Shown here: positions 44,648-52,939 of the stretch, piece after piece
Position numbering within the stretch: the first letter of the stretch is position 1
How the letters are laid out: every line of letters starts with the position of its first letter
Assembly (NCBI GenBank): GCA_039822105.1
Contig: JBCBMW010000005.1
Location: forward strand, 141,288 to 205,287
Source of the DNA: Parvularcula sp039822105
GTDB taxonomy: Bacteria > Pseudomonadota > Alphaproteobacteria > Caulobacterales > Parvularculaceae
Direction of reading: 5' to 3'
Length of the DNA stretch: 64,000 bases
Position numbers and translations under genes: made by a program
The notes under the pieces: model-generated
What the model was told of the DNA's origin: nothing
The model's database searches: none
The model's input: the letters and a program-made list of their open reading frames with translations, nothing else

Positions 44648-46011
44648 TGAGCCGCATTGGAAGTGACATCACGTTTTCCGGCGAGGCGCGTCGCCGGTTT
44701 TCAAACAGCCAAGTGACAATCGCACTTTCTGTCTTTGTGCTGCTGGTCGGTTGGATCGTGGCGGCACCGGCCACCGCCCTGCGGACCGTCCTCCTGGTGA
44801 ACCTTGCCTACGCTGTTGGGTTTTTCGCGTTGCGGTTCGCGGCCGTCACCAGTGTCGTCTTGGCCCGGGAGGATGAAACGGACGCATCCCAGTTGGCCAA
44901 TGCGCCCTGGGTCACCGTTCTTTGTCCCCTCTACCGTGAGGCGGAGAGCGTTCGTCGGCTGATCGCAAGCATTCTTCGCACCGACTATCCGTTGGACAAG
45001 CTCGAAGTCTTGATCTTGCTTGAGGATGATGACGACGAGACCGAAGCTGGTCTCGGCCCCCTGCCGCCGCAGGTCAGGATCATCCGCATCCCGCCGGGCG
45101 GTCCGCGAACCAAGCCGAACGCGCTCAATCACGGCCTTGTGCAGGCGCGCGGCGAGATCATTGGGATCTATGATGCCGAGGACCGACCGGAGCCAGACCA
45201 GATCCCCAAAGTGGTGCGCGCCCTCGCATCTGGTGAGCCCGGCCTGGCTTGCGTGCAAGCTCGGCTCAACTACTACAACCGCAACGATTCAATCATCACA
45301 CGGCTTTTCTGCCTCGAGTATGCGCTCCAGTTCGACTGGTTCCTGCGCGGCCTTGATCATTTGCGGATGCCGCTTCCATTGGGCGGCACCAGCAACTTCG
45401 TGACCCGCGAAGCGCTGTTGGTGGTCGGCGGATGGGATGCCCATAACGTCACGGAAGACGCGGACCTCGGCTTCCGTCTTTATGCCGCAGGTTTTCGCAC
45501 CGCGACGGTCGACAGCACCACTTTCGAAGAGGCGACCGACACACCGCGACGGTGGGTGCATCAGCGCTCGCGCTGGCTCAAAGGGTATCTTCAAACCTTC
45601 CTGGTCCACCTACGCCGCCCACTGCCATGGCGCGCGGCCGTCGTGCTGCATTTTGCGGTGGGCGGTGTGATGCTCAATGCCCTGATCAATCCGTGGATGT
45701 GGCTCGCCTTCGGATACTGGGCGCTGACGGGGACCAGCGCGCTGGATCCGATCTTCAACGGTCTTGAGGTCCCGCTTCTTCTCGCGTTCTTTGTCGGCAA
45801 TATCGGAACCGCCTGGTTGTTCATCATGGCACCGACAGTTCGGGAATGGTACACGCTGGCGCCGTCTGGTCTTCTACTACCTGTCTATTGGGTCCTGCAG
45901 TCGGTGGCTGCCTACAAGGCGCTGTACGGATTTTGCGTCCGCCCCTTCTACTGGGACAAGACCGAGCACTCCGAAGGGGAGGACAGCCTGCGCGAGGCGG
46001 CCCATGCGTGA
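44647..46011 (+). CDS. GT2-family membrane glycosyltransferase (processive type)
   Basis: 454 residues from a GTG start overlapping the previous stop. Two N-terminal helices (about 24-68), a cytosolic GT-A domain and about four C-terminal helices. Motifs: TVLCPLYREAESV at the start of the fold, LLEDDDDET, the DxD-equivalent in GIYDAEDRPEPDQIP, the acceptor-side Asp in VTEDADLGFRLYAAG, and the processive-synthase QRSRW motif in HQRSRWLKGYLQT. These are the marks of cellulose-, hyaluronan- or PNAG-type beta-glycan synthases. No PilZ domain is seen. The sugar donor is unknown. Confidence 0.9.
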   Translation: MSRIGSDITFSGEARRRFSNSQVTIALSVFVLLVGWIVAAPATALRTVLLVNLAYAVGFFALRFAAVTSVVLAREDETDASQLANAPWVTVLCPLYREAESVRRLIASILRTDYPLDKLEVLILLEDDDDETEAGLGPLPPQVRIIRIPPGGPRTKPNALNHGLVQARGEIIGIYDAEDRPEPDQIPKVVRALASGEPGLACVQARLNYYNRNDSIITRLFCLEYALQFDWFLRGLDHLRMPLPLGGTSNFVTREALLVVGGWDAHNVTEDADLGFRLYAAGFRTATVDSTTFEEATDTPRRWVHQRSRWLKGYLQTFLVHLRRPLPWRAAVVLHFAVGGVMLNALINPWMWLAFGYWALTGTSALDPIFNGLEVPLLLAFFVGNIGTAWLFIMAPTVREWYTLAPSGLLLPVYWVLQSVAAYKALYGFCVRPFYWDKTEHSEGEDSLREAAHA

Positions 46012-46918
46012 TGGGACGGTGCGCCTGGCGATTGTCTTCAGCGGGCTCTCTCTGATCGCACTCTTCCTGGCGGGGGTGCCAAAAGAGCTCTTGGTCTTGC
46101 GCGCAGGTGACCTGGCCGAACCGGCACCTGCCATCGCTTCCGATCTGCCGTTGATGTTGGCGGCGGGCCTCCATCACGGCATGAACCTGGGCGATAGGGC
46201 GGCCTTACTCATTGTCAGCATCACGGGCTGGCTCATCGGCACACTGATCCTGACCAAGATCCCCCGCACCCGGAAGGATGCGGTTTTGATGCTGCATCCA
46301 GGGTCGATCCTCATGGTGGCCGCTGGCGCAGGCCTCGGGGCGTTTGGGCTCATCACCCTTTTCGCATCGATCCGGCATGCGGCGATGAGCCGGGCGATGG
46401 CGGACCTGCCCGTGGTTGGCCTGGCCATGGCCCTGGCCGCGTTGACCGTGCCGGAGTTTGAGCGGCTGGTCCTTCCTTTGGCGTCAGTTCTGTTTCTGAC
46501 CGCGCCGCCCGCCATGCTCCAGCGCCAGATCTTCAGCTACTATCTCATCGTCTTTCTTCCTGCCCTGACGATCCTTGCTTTGGCCGCCGGTTTCGGCCGT
46601 GAGTTTCTCGGGCGCTCAGCCCCCGTCTTCACAGGGCCCAACCTCGCGATTGCGGCCATCGCCTTGCCGAGCCTTCTCTGGGCGGCAGTCGCCAAGCAGA
46701 CGCGCAGATTGGCGCTAGCGCTCTTTATTCTCTTCGTCGCCATGTCACTGGCAGGCCGAGACGGGTTTGACTGGCCAGTTCTTGCCGCGGCCATCGCTGG
46801 TGCTTCGGCCATCAGAGGGCGCTTCGGCCCCCTCCCCGAGGTGATTGGCGCTTTCGCCGCCGTTCTTATCGTCGCTTTTCTCGCCATGGGGCTGACAGGG
46901 CCGGGCTCTTGGTCGTAA
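46004..46918 (+). CDS. Polytopic membrane protein of the GT2 module
   Basis: 304 residues starting MRDGTVRLAIVFSGLSLIAL, overlapping the glycosyltransferase gene by 8 bases. About eight or nine hydrophobic helices separated by short charged loops; a periplasmic loop (about residues 33-48) precedes a His-containing segment (AAGLHHGMNLGDRA). It resembles polyprenyl-sugar transferases or polysaccharide polymerases in shape only; I see no diagnostic motif. Likely works with the GT2 enzyme. dapF begins 10 bases after it. Confidence 0.72.
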   Translation: MRDGTVRLAIVFSGLSLIALFLAGVPKELLVLRAGDLAEPAPAIASDLPLMLAAGLHHGMNLGDRAALLIVSITGWLIGTLILTKIPRTRKDAVLMLHPGSILMVAAGAGLGAFGLITLFASIRHAAMSRAMADLPVVGLAMALAALTVPEFERLVLPLASVLFLTAPPAMLQRQIFSYYLIVFLPALTILALAAGFGREFLGRSAPVFTGPNLAIAAIALPSLLWAAVAKQTRRLALALFILFVAMSLAGRDGFDWPVLAAAIAGASAIRGRFGPLPEVIGAFAAVLIVAFLAMGLTGPGSWS

Positions 46919-46927
46919 CGGGGGCAC

Positions 46928-47779
46928 GTGAGCACCAACCAAGATCCCCTCGGACCCCTGCGCGGCCACCCGTTCCTCATCATGGATGGCGCGGGGAATG
47001 ACTTTGTCATCGCTGACCTCCGGAACGGCGGCGTGATGACGGAGGCTGCCGCCATCGAACTCGGCGACCGCGAAGGCATGTGGGGGGCGGATCAAATCAT
47101 CGCGCTCCGGCAAAAGGGCGGCAAGCCGCTGATGGAGATCCGCAACACCGATGGCAGCGTCGCGGGCGCCTGCGGCAACGCGGCCCGGTGCGTGGCCAGC
47201 ATCCTTTTCGAGGAAACCGACGACGAGACGGTCACCTTCGGCAGCCCCTCAGGTGACCTTCACGCTGAACGGCTCGAAGAGAGCAATGTGCAGGTCAATA
47301 TGGGACCGCCGCGCCTCGAATGGCAGGATGTTCCCCTGGCTGAGGAAGCCGAGGACACCCGCTTTGTCGAGCTGCCGCAGGGCCTCCTCGGACCCTTTGG
47401 CCTAAAACCGCCCTCCTGCCTCTCAATGGGTAATCCCCATGCGGTCTTTTTCGTGCCCGATGCCGATAAGGCCGAGATCGAGGTCTTTGGCCCGGTGATC
47501 GAAACCAATGCCGCCTTCCCTGACCGGGTGAATGTCTCTGTCGCGTCCCTCACCAAAGAAGGCCTGCGCGTCAGGACCTGGGAGCGGGGTGTGGGGATGA
47601 CCCGGGCCTGCGGCACCGCGGCCTGCGCCTCACTGGTCTCAGCGGTCCGCCGGAACCTCGTGCCGCGGCAAGCGGAGATCCGCGCCGATGGCGGCTTCAT
47701 CGATATCACCTGGGATGAAGAGACGAACGACGTCCTGATGGCCGGGCCGGTTCATCTTCACCGCAAAGGCCGGTTCTAG
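46928..47779 (+). CDS. dapF: Diaminopimelate epimerase
   Basis: Converts LL- to meso-diaminopimelate for lysine and peptidoglycan synthesis. Cofactor-free racemase with two catalytic cysteines: GACGNAARCVA (about residue 76) and RACGTAACAS (about residue 225). GTG start with GGGGG upstream. 283 residues, normal. It begins the conserved run dapF-mtaB-ftsY-yciB. Confidence 0.96.
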   Translation: MSTNQDPLGPLRGHPFLIMDGAGNDFVIADLRNGGVMTEAAAIELGDREGMWGADQIIALRQKGGKPLMEIRNTDGSVAGACGNAARCVASILFEETDDETVTFGSPSGDLHAERLEESNVQVNMGPPRLEWQDVPLAEEAEDTRFVELPQGLLGPFGLKPPSCLSMGNPHAVFFVPDADKAEIEVFGPVIETNAAFPDRVNVSVASLTKEGLRVRTWERGVGMTRACGTAACASLVSAVRRNLVPRQAEIRADGGFIDITWDEETNDVLMAGPVHLHRKGRF

Positions 47780-47816
47780 CCAGCCAGGGGTTGCCGATAT
47801 CCCCCGCGCCCCGCAC

Positions 47817-49064
47817 ATGGCACCGATGTCTGTGGACAAAGCGATCACCGTCAATCTCGGCTGCCGCCTCAACGCCTCTGAAAGTGAGGCGATGGCTGCC
47901 CTTGCGGACAAGGCTGGCCAGGCGCCGGTGATCGTCAACACCTGCGCCGTGACCCGAGAGGCCGTGCGGCAAAGCCGGCAAGCGATCAGGCGCGCGGCCA
48001 AGCACCACCCAGGTAGGCCGGTCATCGTGACAGGATGCGCCGCCGAGCTTGAGCCCCAGGCCTTCGAGGCAATGCCCGAGGTCACCTCCCGCATCCCAAA
48101 CGAGAAGAAGACAGACCCCGCCGCTTGGGCGCTACCCGAGGCCGCATCACCTGCGCCTCGATCGATCGACGTGCGCGCGCCGCTGGCGGTGCAGAATGGC
48201 TGCGATCACCGCTGCACCTTTTGCATCATCCCTTACGGCCGCGGCGATGCGCGTTCCCTGCCGATCGCCGACGCCGTGCAGCAGGCGGAGGAATTGGTCG
48301 CGCGCGGCGCGAAAGAGATCGTGCTGACGGGTGTCGACCTCACCTCTTGGGGACCGGACCTAAGCGAGGGACTGTCGCTGGGGCACCTGGTGGAAGCGTT
48401 GGATCAGGCCTTGCCAGGCGATATCTGGATCCGGCTGTCGTCGATCGATGGCGCCGAAATTGACGATCGGCTGTTCCGCCTGATGACGGAAGTCCAGCGG
48501 ATCGCACCTTATGCGCACCTCTCGCTCCAGTCCGGCGACGACATGATCTTGAAGCGGATGAAGCGCCGACACTCGCGAGGCGACGCGACTGATCTCTGCG
48601 ATCGTCTGCGCACCGCAAGGCCTGAGATGGCGTTTGGCGCCGACCTGATCGCCGGGTTCCCAACCGAGACAGACGCCATGTTTGAGAACTCCGCCCAGCT
48701 CATCGCTGACTGCGGCCTCTCCTACGTGCACGTCTTTCCGTTTTCGCCGCGCACGGGCACGCCAGCGGCGAAGATGCCGCAGCTTGTGCGGGCCGTGGTG
48801 AAAGAGCGGGCCCAGCTCTTGCGCGCGGCAGCGGACAAGGCGCTCGCGGACCATTTGAACGCTCGCCTTGGTGAGACGCGCCCTGTGCTGATTGAAGAAG
48901 TCAAAGACGGCGTGCCGCGCGGACGGTTTGCGGACTTCACCGATGTGCACCTGCCGGGCGCCGATCATCTCGTGGCCGGCGACCTCGTGATGGCCCGCGC
49001 CACTGATACAGAGGGCCGGCACCTGGTCGCCGCGCCTACAGACGGACCCACCCCCCATGGCTGA
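47817..49064 (+). CDS. mtaB: tRNA t6A37 methylthiotransferase MtaB
   Basis: Radical-SAM enzyme adding a methylthio group to t6A37. N-terminal UPF0004 domain (VNLGCRLNASESEAMAAL, NTCAVTREAVRQSRQ, VTGCAAE) gives three Cys for the auxiliary cluster; the radical-SAM CX3CX2C is GCDHRCTFCIIPYGRG; a TRAM domain occupies the end. 415 residues. A start at 47826 is equally possible. It overlaps ftsY by 8 bases. Confidence 0.93.
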   Translation: MAPMSVDKAITVNLGCRLNASESEAMAALADKAGQAPVIVNTCAVTREAVRQSRQAIRRAAKHHPGRPVIVTGCAAELEPQAFEAMPEVTSRIPNEKKTDPAAWALPEAASPAPRSIDVRAPLAVQNGCDHRCTFCIIPYGRGDARSLPIADAVQQAEELVARGAKEIVLTGVDLTSWGPDLSEGLSLGHLVEALDQALPGDIWIRLSSIDGAEIDDRLFRLMTEVQRIAPYAHLSLQSGDDMILKRMKRRHSRGDATDLCDRLRTARPEMAFGADLIAGFPTETDAMFENSAQLIADCGLSYVHVFPFSPRTGTPAAKMPQLVRAVVKERAQLLRAAADKALADHLNARLGETRPVLIEEVKDGVPRGRFADFTDVHLPGADHLVAGDLVMARATDTEGRHLVAAPTDGPTPHG

Positions 49065-50208
49065 ACAGAAAAAAGGCTTCTTCGGAAAGCTCTTCGGCGG
49101 AAAGAAAGACGACGAAGCCGCGGAGCCGCAGGCCGAAGGCGAGATCGCGGGCGAGGACGTTCCCGGGGAGCTATCCTCAGACATCGCGGAACCCGTCACC
49201 GCTCCGCCCGCTGAAGAGGTGGCGTCTATAGAAGAGCCACCGGCATCCCTCGAGACCCCACCTGAACAGGAACCCGAGGAAGAGCCCAAGAAACGCGGGT
49301 TCTTCAGCCGCCTGACATCGGGCCTCAGCAAGACCTCCCAGCGCCTGACTGGCGGCGTCGCAGAGATCTTCACCAAGAAGAAGCTCGACGAAGAGACCAT
49401 CGAGGAGTTCGAAGACCTTCTCATCTCAGCCGACCTCGGCCTACCGGCGACGGACCGGGTCGTGGCGCGCCTCCGCAAACGGAAAGTCGGCCAAGAGATC
49501 ACCGACCGAGAGGTGCGCGAGATCCTGGCCGAAGAGGTGGCCTCGACGCTGGAGCCGCTCGAGAAACCGCTGACAGTCGATCCGGCAAAAGGCCCGCACG
49601 TGATCTTGGTCGTCGGCGTCAACGGCGCAGGCAAGACAACGACCATCGGCAAGCTCGCGGCGAAATTCTCCGCCGAGGGACACTCCGTGATGCTCGCTGC
49701 CGGGGACACCTTCCGCGCAGCAGCGATCGAGCAGCTCGCGGTCTGGGGTGAACGGACCGGATCACCGGTCCTGACCAAGCCCCACGGCGCCGATGCGGCG
49801 GGTCTCGCCTATGAAGCGATCGAGACCGCGCGTGCGAACGGCCACGACGTTCTCCTGATTGACACAGCCGGTCGTCTGCAAAACCGCAGCGAGCTGATGG
49901 ATGAGCTCGGCAAGATCGTGCGGGTGATCAAGAAGCTCGACCCGAAAGCACCGCACGACACGCTGTTGGTGCTCGATGCGACTGTCGGACAAAACGCGCT
50001 CCGCCAAGCTGAAGCGTTCACGGAGGTTGGCGGGGTCACTGGCCTTGTGATGACCAAGCTTGATGGTACCGCACGGGGCGGGGTTTTGGTCGCAGTGGGC
50101 GATCAGTTCGGCCTGCCCATACATTATATTGGCATTGGCGAGAGCCTGGAGGATCTCAGGGCCTTCAACGCGCGTGACTTCGCCAGTGCGCTGACGTCGG
50201 ATGAGTAA
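49057..50208 (+). CDS. ftsY: Signal recognition particle receptor FtsY
   Basis: SRP GTPase that docks ribosome-nascent chains at the membrane. An acidic, Pro/Glu-rich N-terminal A-domain (about residues 15-85) precedes the NG domain: G1 GVNGAGKTTTIGKLA, DTFRAAAIEQL, G3 DTAGRLQNRSELMDEL, G4 TKLDGTARGG. 383 residues. Full length; it shares its end with the following yciB reading frame. Confidence 0.97.
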   Translation: MAEQKKGFFGKLFGGKKDDEAAEPQAEGEIAGEDVPGELSSDIAEPVTAPPAEEVASIEEPPASLETPPEQEPEEEPKKRGFFSRLTSGLSKTSQRLTGGVAEIFTKKKLDEETIEEFEDLLISADLGLPATDRVVARLRKRKVGQEITDREVREILAEEVASTLEPLEKPLTVDPAKGPHVILVVGVNGAGKTTTIGKLAAKFSAEGHSVMLAAGDTFRAAAIEQLAVWGERTGSPVLTKPHGADAAGLAYEAIETARANGHDVLLIDTAGRLQNRSELMDELGKIVRVIKKLDPKAPHDTLLVLDATVGQNALRQAEAFTEVGGVTGLVMTKLDGTARGGVLVAVGDQFGLPIHYIGIGESLEDLRAFNARDFASALTSDE

Positions 50209-50221
50209 GGACAGTTCCACA

Positions 50222-50899
50222 ATGACGGATCAAACAACCGCTCCGCAAAAGCTTGATGGCCACGAAAAAGCAGCAGTCGAATTCGGCCCAGTGATCGCCC
50301 TGTTTGTCGGTTATTTCCTGCATGAACGAATTGGTCCGGTTCTGGATGGTCTGTTCAAGGCGGACCTCTTCGCCGGTGAGGACGGACGGCTGTTCGTCGG
50401 CCTCGCTTTGTTCCTTCCTGCGTTCACCGCGGCCTTCATCTATTCGATGATCCGGACAAAACGTGTCGCCCCTATCCTTGCCGTGACAGGGGTGCTCGCG
50501 ATCAGCCTCGGGGTGCTGACCTTTGTCTTCCAGGACAAGCGGTTTTTCTACGTCAAACCCACCATCGTCTACGGACTGATCGCTGGTGCGCTCACGCTGG
50601 GCCTCGTGACTGGCCGGAACTTTCTCAAGACGATTTTCGACGGTGCACTCGAACTGCCAGAGGACGCGTGGAAGACGCTCACGGTCCGCATCATCGGTTT
50701 TCACGTGGTGGCGGCGCTTGCCAACGAGGTCCTGTGGCGGACACTGACGGCTGGCTGCATCGCGGGTGCCGAATGCAGCGGTGAGGCCTGGTGGCTCGGC
50801 ATCAAGTCCGTGGGCTTCCCAGTCGCCTATATCATCTTCATTGCCACCCAGGCGCCGCTGATCCTCAAGCACCAAGACCTGGAAGAGCCTGCCGACTAA
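50222..50899 (+). CDS. yciB: YciB/IspZ family inner-membrane protein (septation protein A family)
   Basis: Polytopic protein of about five to six helices, 225 residues, with the family motifs KAAVEFGPVIALFVGYF and NEVLWRT (in ANEVLWRTLTAGC) that identify intracellular septation protein A/YciB. It is linked to envelope synthesis and division. AAGGA ten bases upstream favours ATG 50222 over an ATG overlapping ftsY. Its stop overlaps the convergent NUDIX stop by 4 bases. Confidence 0.9.
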   Translation: MTDQTTAPQKLDGHEKAAVEFGPVIALFVGYFLHERIGPVLDGLFKADLFAGEDGRLFVGLALFLPAFTAAFIYSMIRTKRVAPILAVTGVLAISLGVLTFVFQDKRFFYVKPTIVYGLIAGALTLGLVTGRNFLKTIFDGALELPEDAWKTLTVRIIGFHVVAALANEVLWRTLTAGCIAGAECSGEAWWLGIKSVGFPVAYIIFIATQAPLILKHQDLEEPAD

Positions 50900-51519
50900 A
50901 GCCCGTCAGTTGGGTTGGAGAACGGCGGAAAGCCTTGCTTTCCCAGGGTCTCCCGGTGCTGGCGCAGCGCCCAGCCCACGGTGGGGAACGCCAAGTCCGG
51001 CCAGGGAATATCTTCCCACGGCACGAGCATCACCTCTTCGCTCTCTGGCCCGGCCGCGATCGTCTCTGGGTTTTTCAGCCGTGCGCGGTACATGATCTGA
51101 ACCTGGCTGATGCGGGGGACAGAATAAACTGCGAGCACTTGATCAAGCTCAAGCTCCGCCCGCGCCTCTTCCCATGCCTCGCGGCACGCGGACTGTTCTG
51201 TTGTCTCATGCAGTTCCATGTATCCGGCAGGCAGGGTCCAGTATCCCTTTCGCGGCTCGATGGCTCGCTTGCAAAGGAGGATCCTGCCCTGATCGTCCGT
51301 GGCCACGCTGCCTGTGACAATCTTGGGGTTCACATAGTCAATGAAGCCGCAGTGGTCGCAAACGGACCGCTCGCGATCGTCCCCATCAGGTATGCGTTTC
51401 GCAAATGAGGGGTCCAAACCATCGGTATTCGTCACCATAACCTCACAAATCTGTCCGTTGACGATAGACTCTATCGTTTCGGCTGCAAAAAGTGTTGCAT
51501 CCGTATCCGAAGCACTCAA
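50896..51519 (-). CDS. NUDIX hydrolase with zinc ribbon
   Basis: Mg-dependent hydrolase of nucleoside diphosphate derivatives. The Nudix box is complete (GYMELHETTEQSACREAWEE, with the REAWEE core), and a short ribbon CDHCGFIDYVNPK precedes it, as in NudC-like or ADP-ribose-type enzymes; the second Cys pair is not clear. The first 27 residues from the TTG start look weak; an ATG at 51438 (MVTNTDGLD) with GAGG close upstream is a good alternative. Confidence 0.88.
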   Translation of the reverse strand: MSASDTDATLFAAETIESIVNGQICEVMVTNTDGLDPSFAKRIPDGDDRERSVCDHCGFIDYVNPKIVTGSVATDDQGRILLCKRAIEPRKGYWTLPAGYMELHETTEQSACREAWEEARAELELDQVLAVYSVPRISQVQIMYRARLKNPETIAAGPESEEVMLVPWEDIPWPDLAFPTVGWALRQHRETLGKQGFPPFSNPTDGL

Positions 51520-51633
51520 AGTGGCAAGCGTTCTTTAAGGAAAACAATTCATGACCGCGAGTAGGGCGATCCGCACGCGGTCTTCTCCAAAGAGAACAGC
51601 CGAGGTGAGATGCCTCTAACACTTGAAACAGGG

Positions 51634-51646
51634 CGCGGGTTCCGCG
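51634..51646. promoter_or_regulatory. Palindrome upstream of the MarR/H1-like gene
   Basis: CGCGG-GTT-CCGCG, 29 bases before the start codon. MarR proteins usually control themselves by binding such repeats over their promoters; this is only a positional argument. Confidence 0.28.
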
Positions 51647-51674
51647 TCACGAACGTCAAAAGAGAGTGACAATC

Positions 51675-52268
51675 ATGGCGAAATACGCGCTGAAAAGTTC
51701 TCCCGGCCACCTTCTCCGTCGGGCCCAGCAATATGCTGATGATCTCTATAAGAAAGAAGTTGGCTCAGGCGGCCTGACTTCGCGTCAGTTCACGGTCCTT
51801 CATGCGATCAGCGAGCAAGAAGGTCTGTCGCAGACTGATCTCGTCCGTAAAACCGGTATCGACCGTTCGACGCTTGCTGACATGATCGCTCGCCTGACGG
51901 CCAAAGGCTATGTCGCCCGTCAGCGCACGAAAGATGATGCGCGCGCGAACTCGGTGAAACTCACCGCTGCAGGCAAAAAATCGCTCACCGGCTCTGAAGC
52001 CAAAGTGATGAAAGCTGAAACGGCTGCTCTGTCGCTTCTTCCGAAGACGCAGCAAGGCGGCTTCATGAAAGCGCTGCAAGCTTACGCAGAAGCTCTCGAC
52101 AAAATCGAAGCTGAGCTGATGGCTCCGAAGCGCCCAGCGAAGAAAGCGACCAAGAAAGCTGCGAAAAAAGCTCCAGCCAAAAAAGCGACCAAGAAAGTCG
52201 CCAAAAAGGCTCCAGCGAAAAAGGCTGCGAAAAAGCGGGTCGTGAAGAAGCGCGCGACCAAAAAGTAA
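51675..52268 (+). CDS. MarR family regulator with histone-H1-like Lys/Ala/Pro tail
   Basis: 197 residues. Residues about 10-145 form a normal MarR winged helix: GGLTSRQFTVLHAISEQEG, the recognition helix DRSTLADMIARLTAKGYV, the wing ARQRTKDDARANSVKLTAAG and the dimerising helices. From about residue 150 the protein changes into a tail of about 48 residues made almost only of Lys, Ala, Pro, Thr and Val (KRPAKKATKKAAKKAPAKK and repeats), like the C-terminal tail of histone H1 or bacterial Hc1/AlgP-type proteins. Such a tail binds DNA non-specifically. Codons AAA/AAG and GCG/GCT alternate irregularly. Confidence 0.9.
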   Translation: MAKYALKSSPGHLLRRAQQYADDLYKKEVGSGGLTSRQFTVLHAISEQEGLSQTDLVRKTGIDRSTLADMIARLTAKGYVARQRTKDDARANSVKLTAAGKKSLTGSEAKVMKAETAALSLLPKTQQGGFMKALQAYAEALDKIEAELMAPKRPAKKATKKAAKKAPAKKATKKVAKKAPAKKAAKKRVVKKRATKK

Positions 52269-52296
52269 GCCTCACGCTCCATTCGTGAGATGACGA

Positions 52297-52326
52297 AACC
52301 CCGGACCTTTGGTCCGGGGTTTTTTC
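52297..52326 (+). terminator. Rho-independent terminator after the MarR/H1-like gene
   Basis: AACCCCGGACC (52297-52307), loop TTT roughly, GGTCCGGGGTT (52311-52321), followed by TTTTTCTT. Strong stem and T-run. Confidence 0.92.
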
Positions 52327-52441
52327 TTATCCGTACGCAGCTGCATAGCTGCCCTGGCAAAGACGAACAGGCCCAGCAGCTTGTCCGGACCCGGCGGCGA
52401 TGGCAGTTTCGCTCCAGTTTTGTTGCAAGGGGGCTGTGCGG

Positions 52442-52936
52442 ATGGTCCGGGACCTCAAAACCCTGATGACGGCGATGATTGCCTTTTGGGGCCTGATGGC
52501 GGCGTTCGGCAATGTGATGAGCCTGGGCGCGGCCTACACCCAGGTCACGCTCGTCACATCAATGGCCGACGTGGCCGAGGCGGGAGGTCCGGTTTTACCC
52601 TGGGCGACCAGCAACCCGCTTGTGGCTTGGCTCGGCGTTGCAACGATCGTTGGCAGCAAGCTCGGTGCGGGGATCTTCTGCAGCATCGCCCTCGTCAAAA
52701 TGGTCTCTGCCCGGAGGGGCGAGACGGCAGCCTTCGTCAGCGCCAAGCAATGGGCCGTCTTCGGTACCGGGTTCGGTGCACTCTTGCTGTTCGGCGGCTT
52801 CACCGTGTTCGGCGAGTTCGTCTTTATGATGTGGATGAGCCCGAAACTCGCCGGCGCCGCGGACATGGCCGCACGCTACGGCATGATGCTGGCTGTCCTG
52901 ACGATCTTCCTCGCCCAGCCTGAACCCGAGGCTTAA
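52442..52936 (+). CDS. DUF2165 family membrane protein
   Basis: 164 residues, about four helices with a periplasmic loop after the first. Recognised as the small integral membrane family DUF2165 from the FGNVMSLGAAYTQVTLV region, the W-rich central part and the late MWMSPKLAGAADMAARYG. AAGGGGG lies eight bases before the ATG. Function unknown. It ends 3 bases from the convergent xth stop. Confidence 0.75.
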   Translation: MVRDLKTLMTAMIAFWGLMAAFGNVMSLGAAYTQVTLVTSMADVAEAGGPVLPWATSNPLVAWLGVATIVGSKLGAGIFCSIALVKMVSARRGETAAFVSAKQWAVFGTGFGALLLFGGFTVFGEFVFMMWMSPKLAGAADMAARYGMMLAVLTIFLAQPEPEA

Positions 52937-52939
52937 CCG

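Noticed and set aside
48360..49778. 472-codon minus-strand frame opposite mtaB and ftsY
   Set aside because: Antisense to two conserved genes; Ser/Arg-rich composition typical of a shadow frame.
52135..52265. DNA repeats in the MarR tail as a CRISPR or tandem-repeat array
   Set aside because: The repetition follows from Lys/Ala/Pro codons in one open frame; there are no regular spacers.
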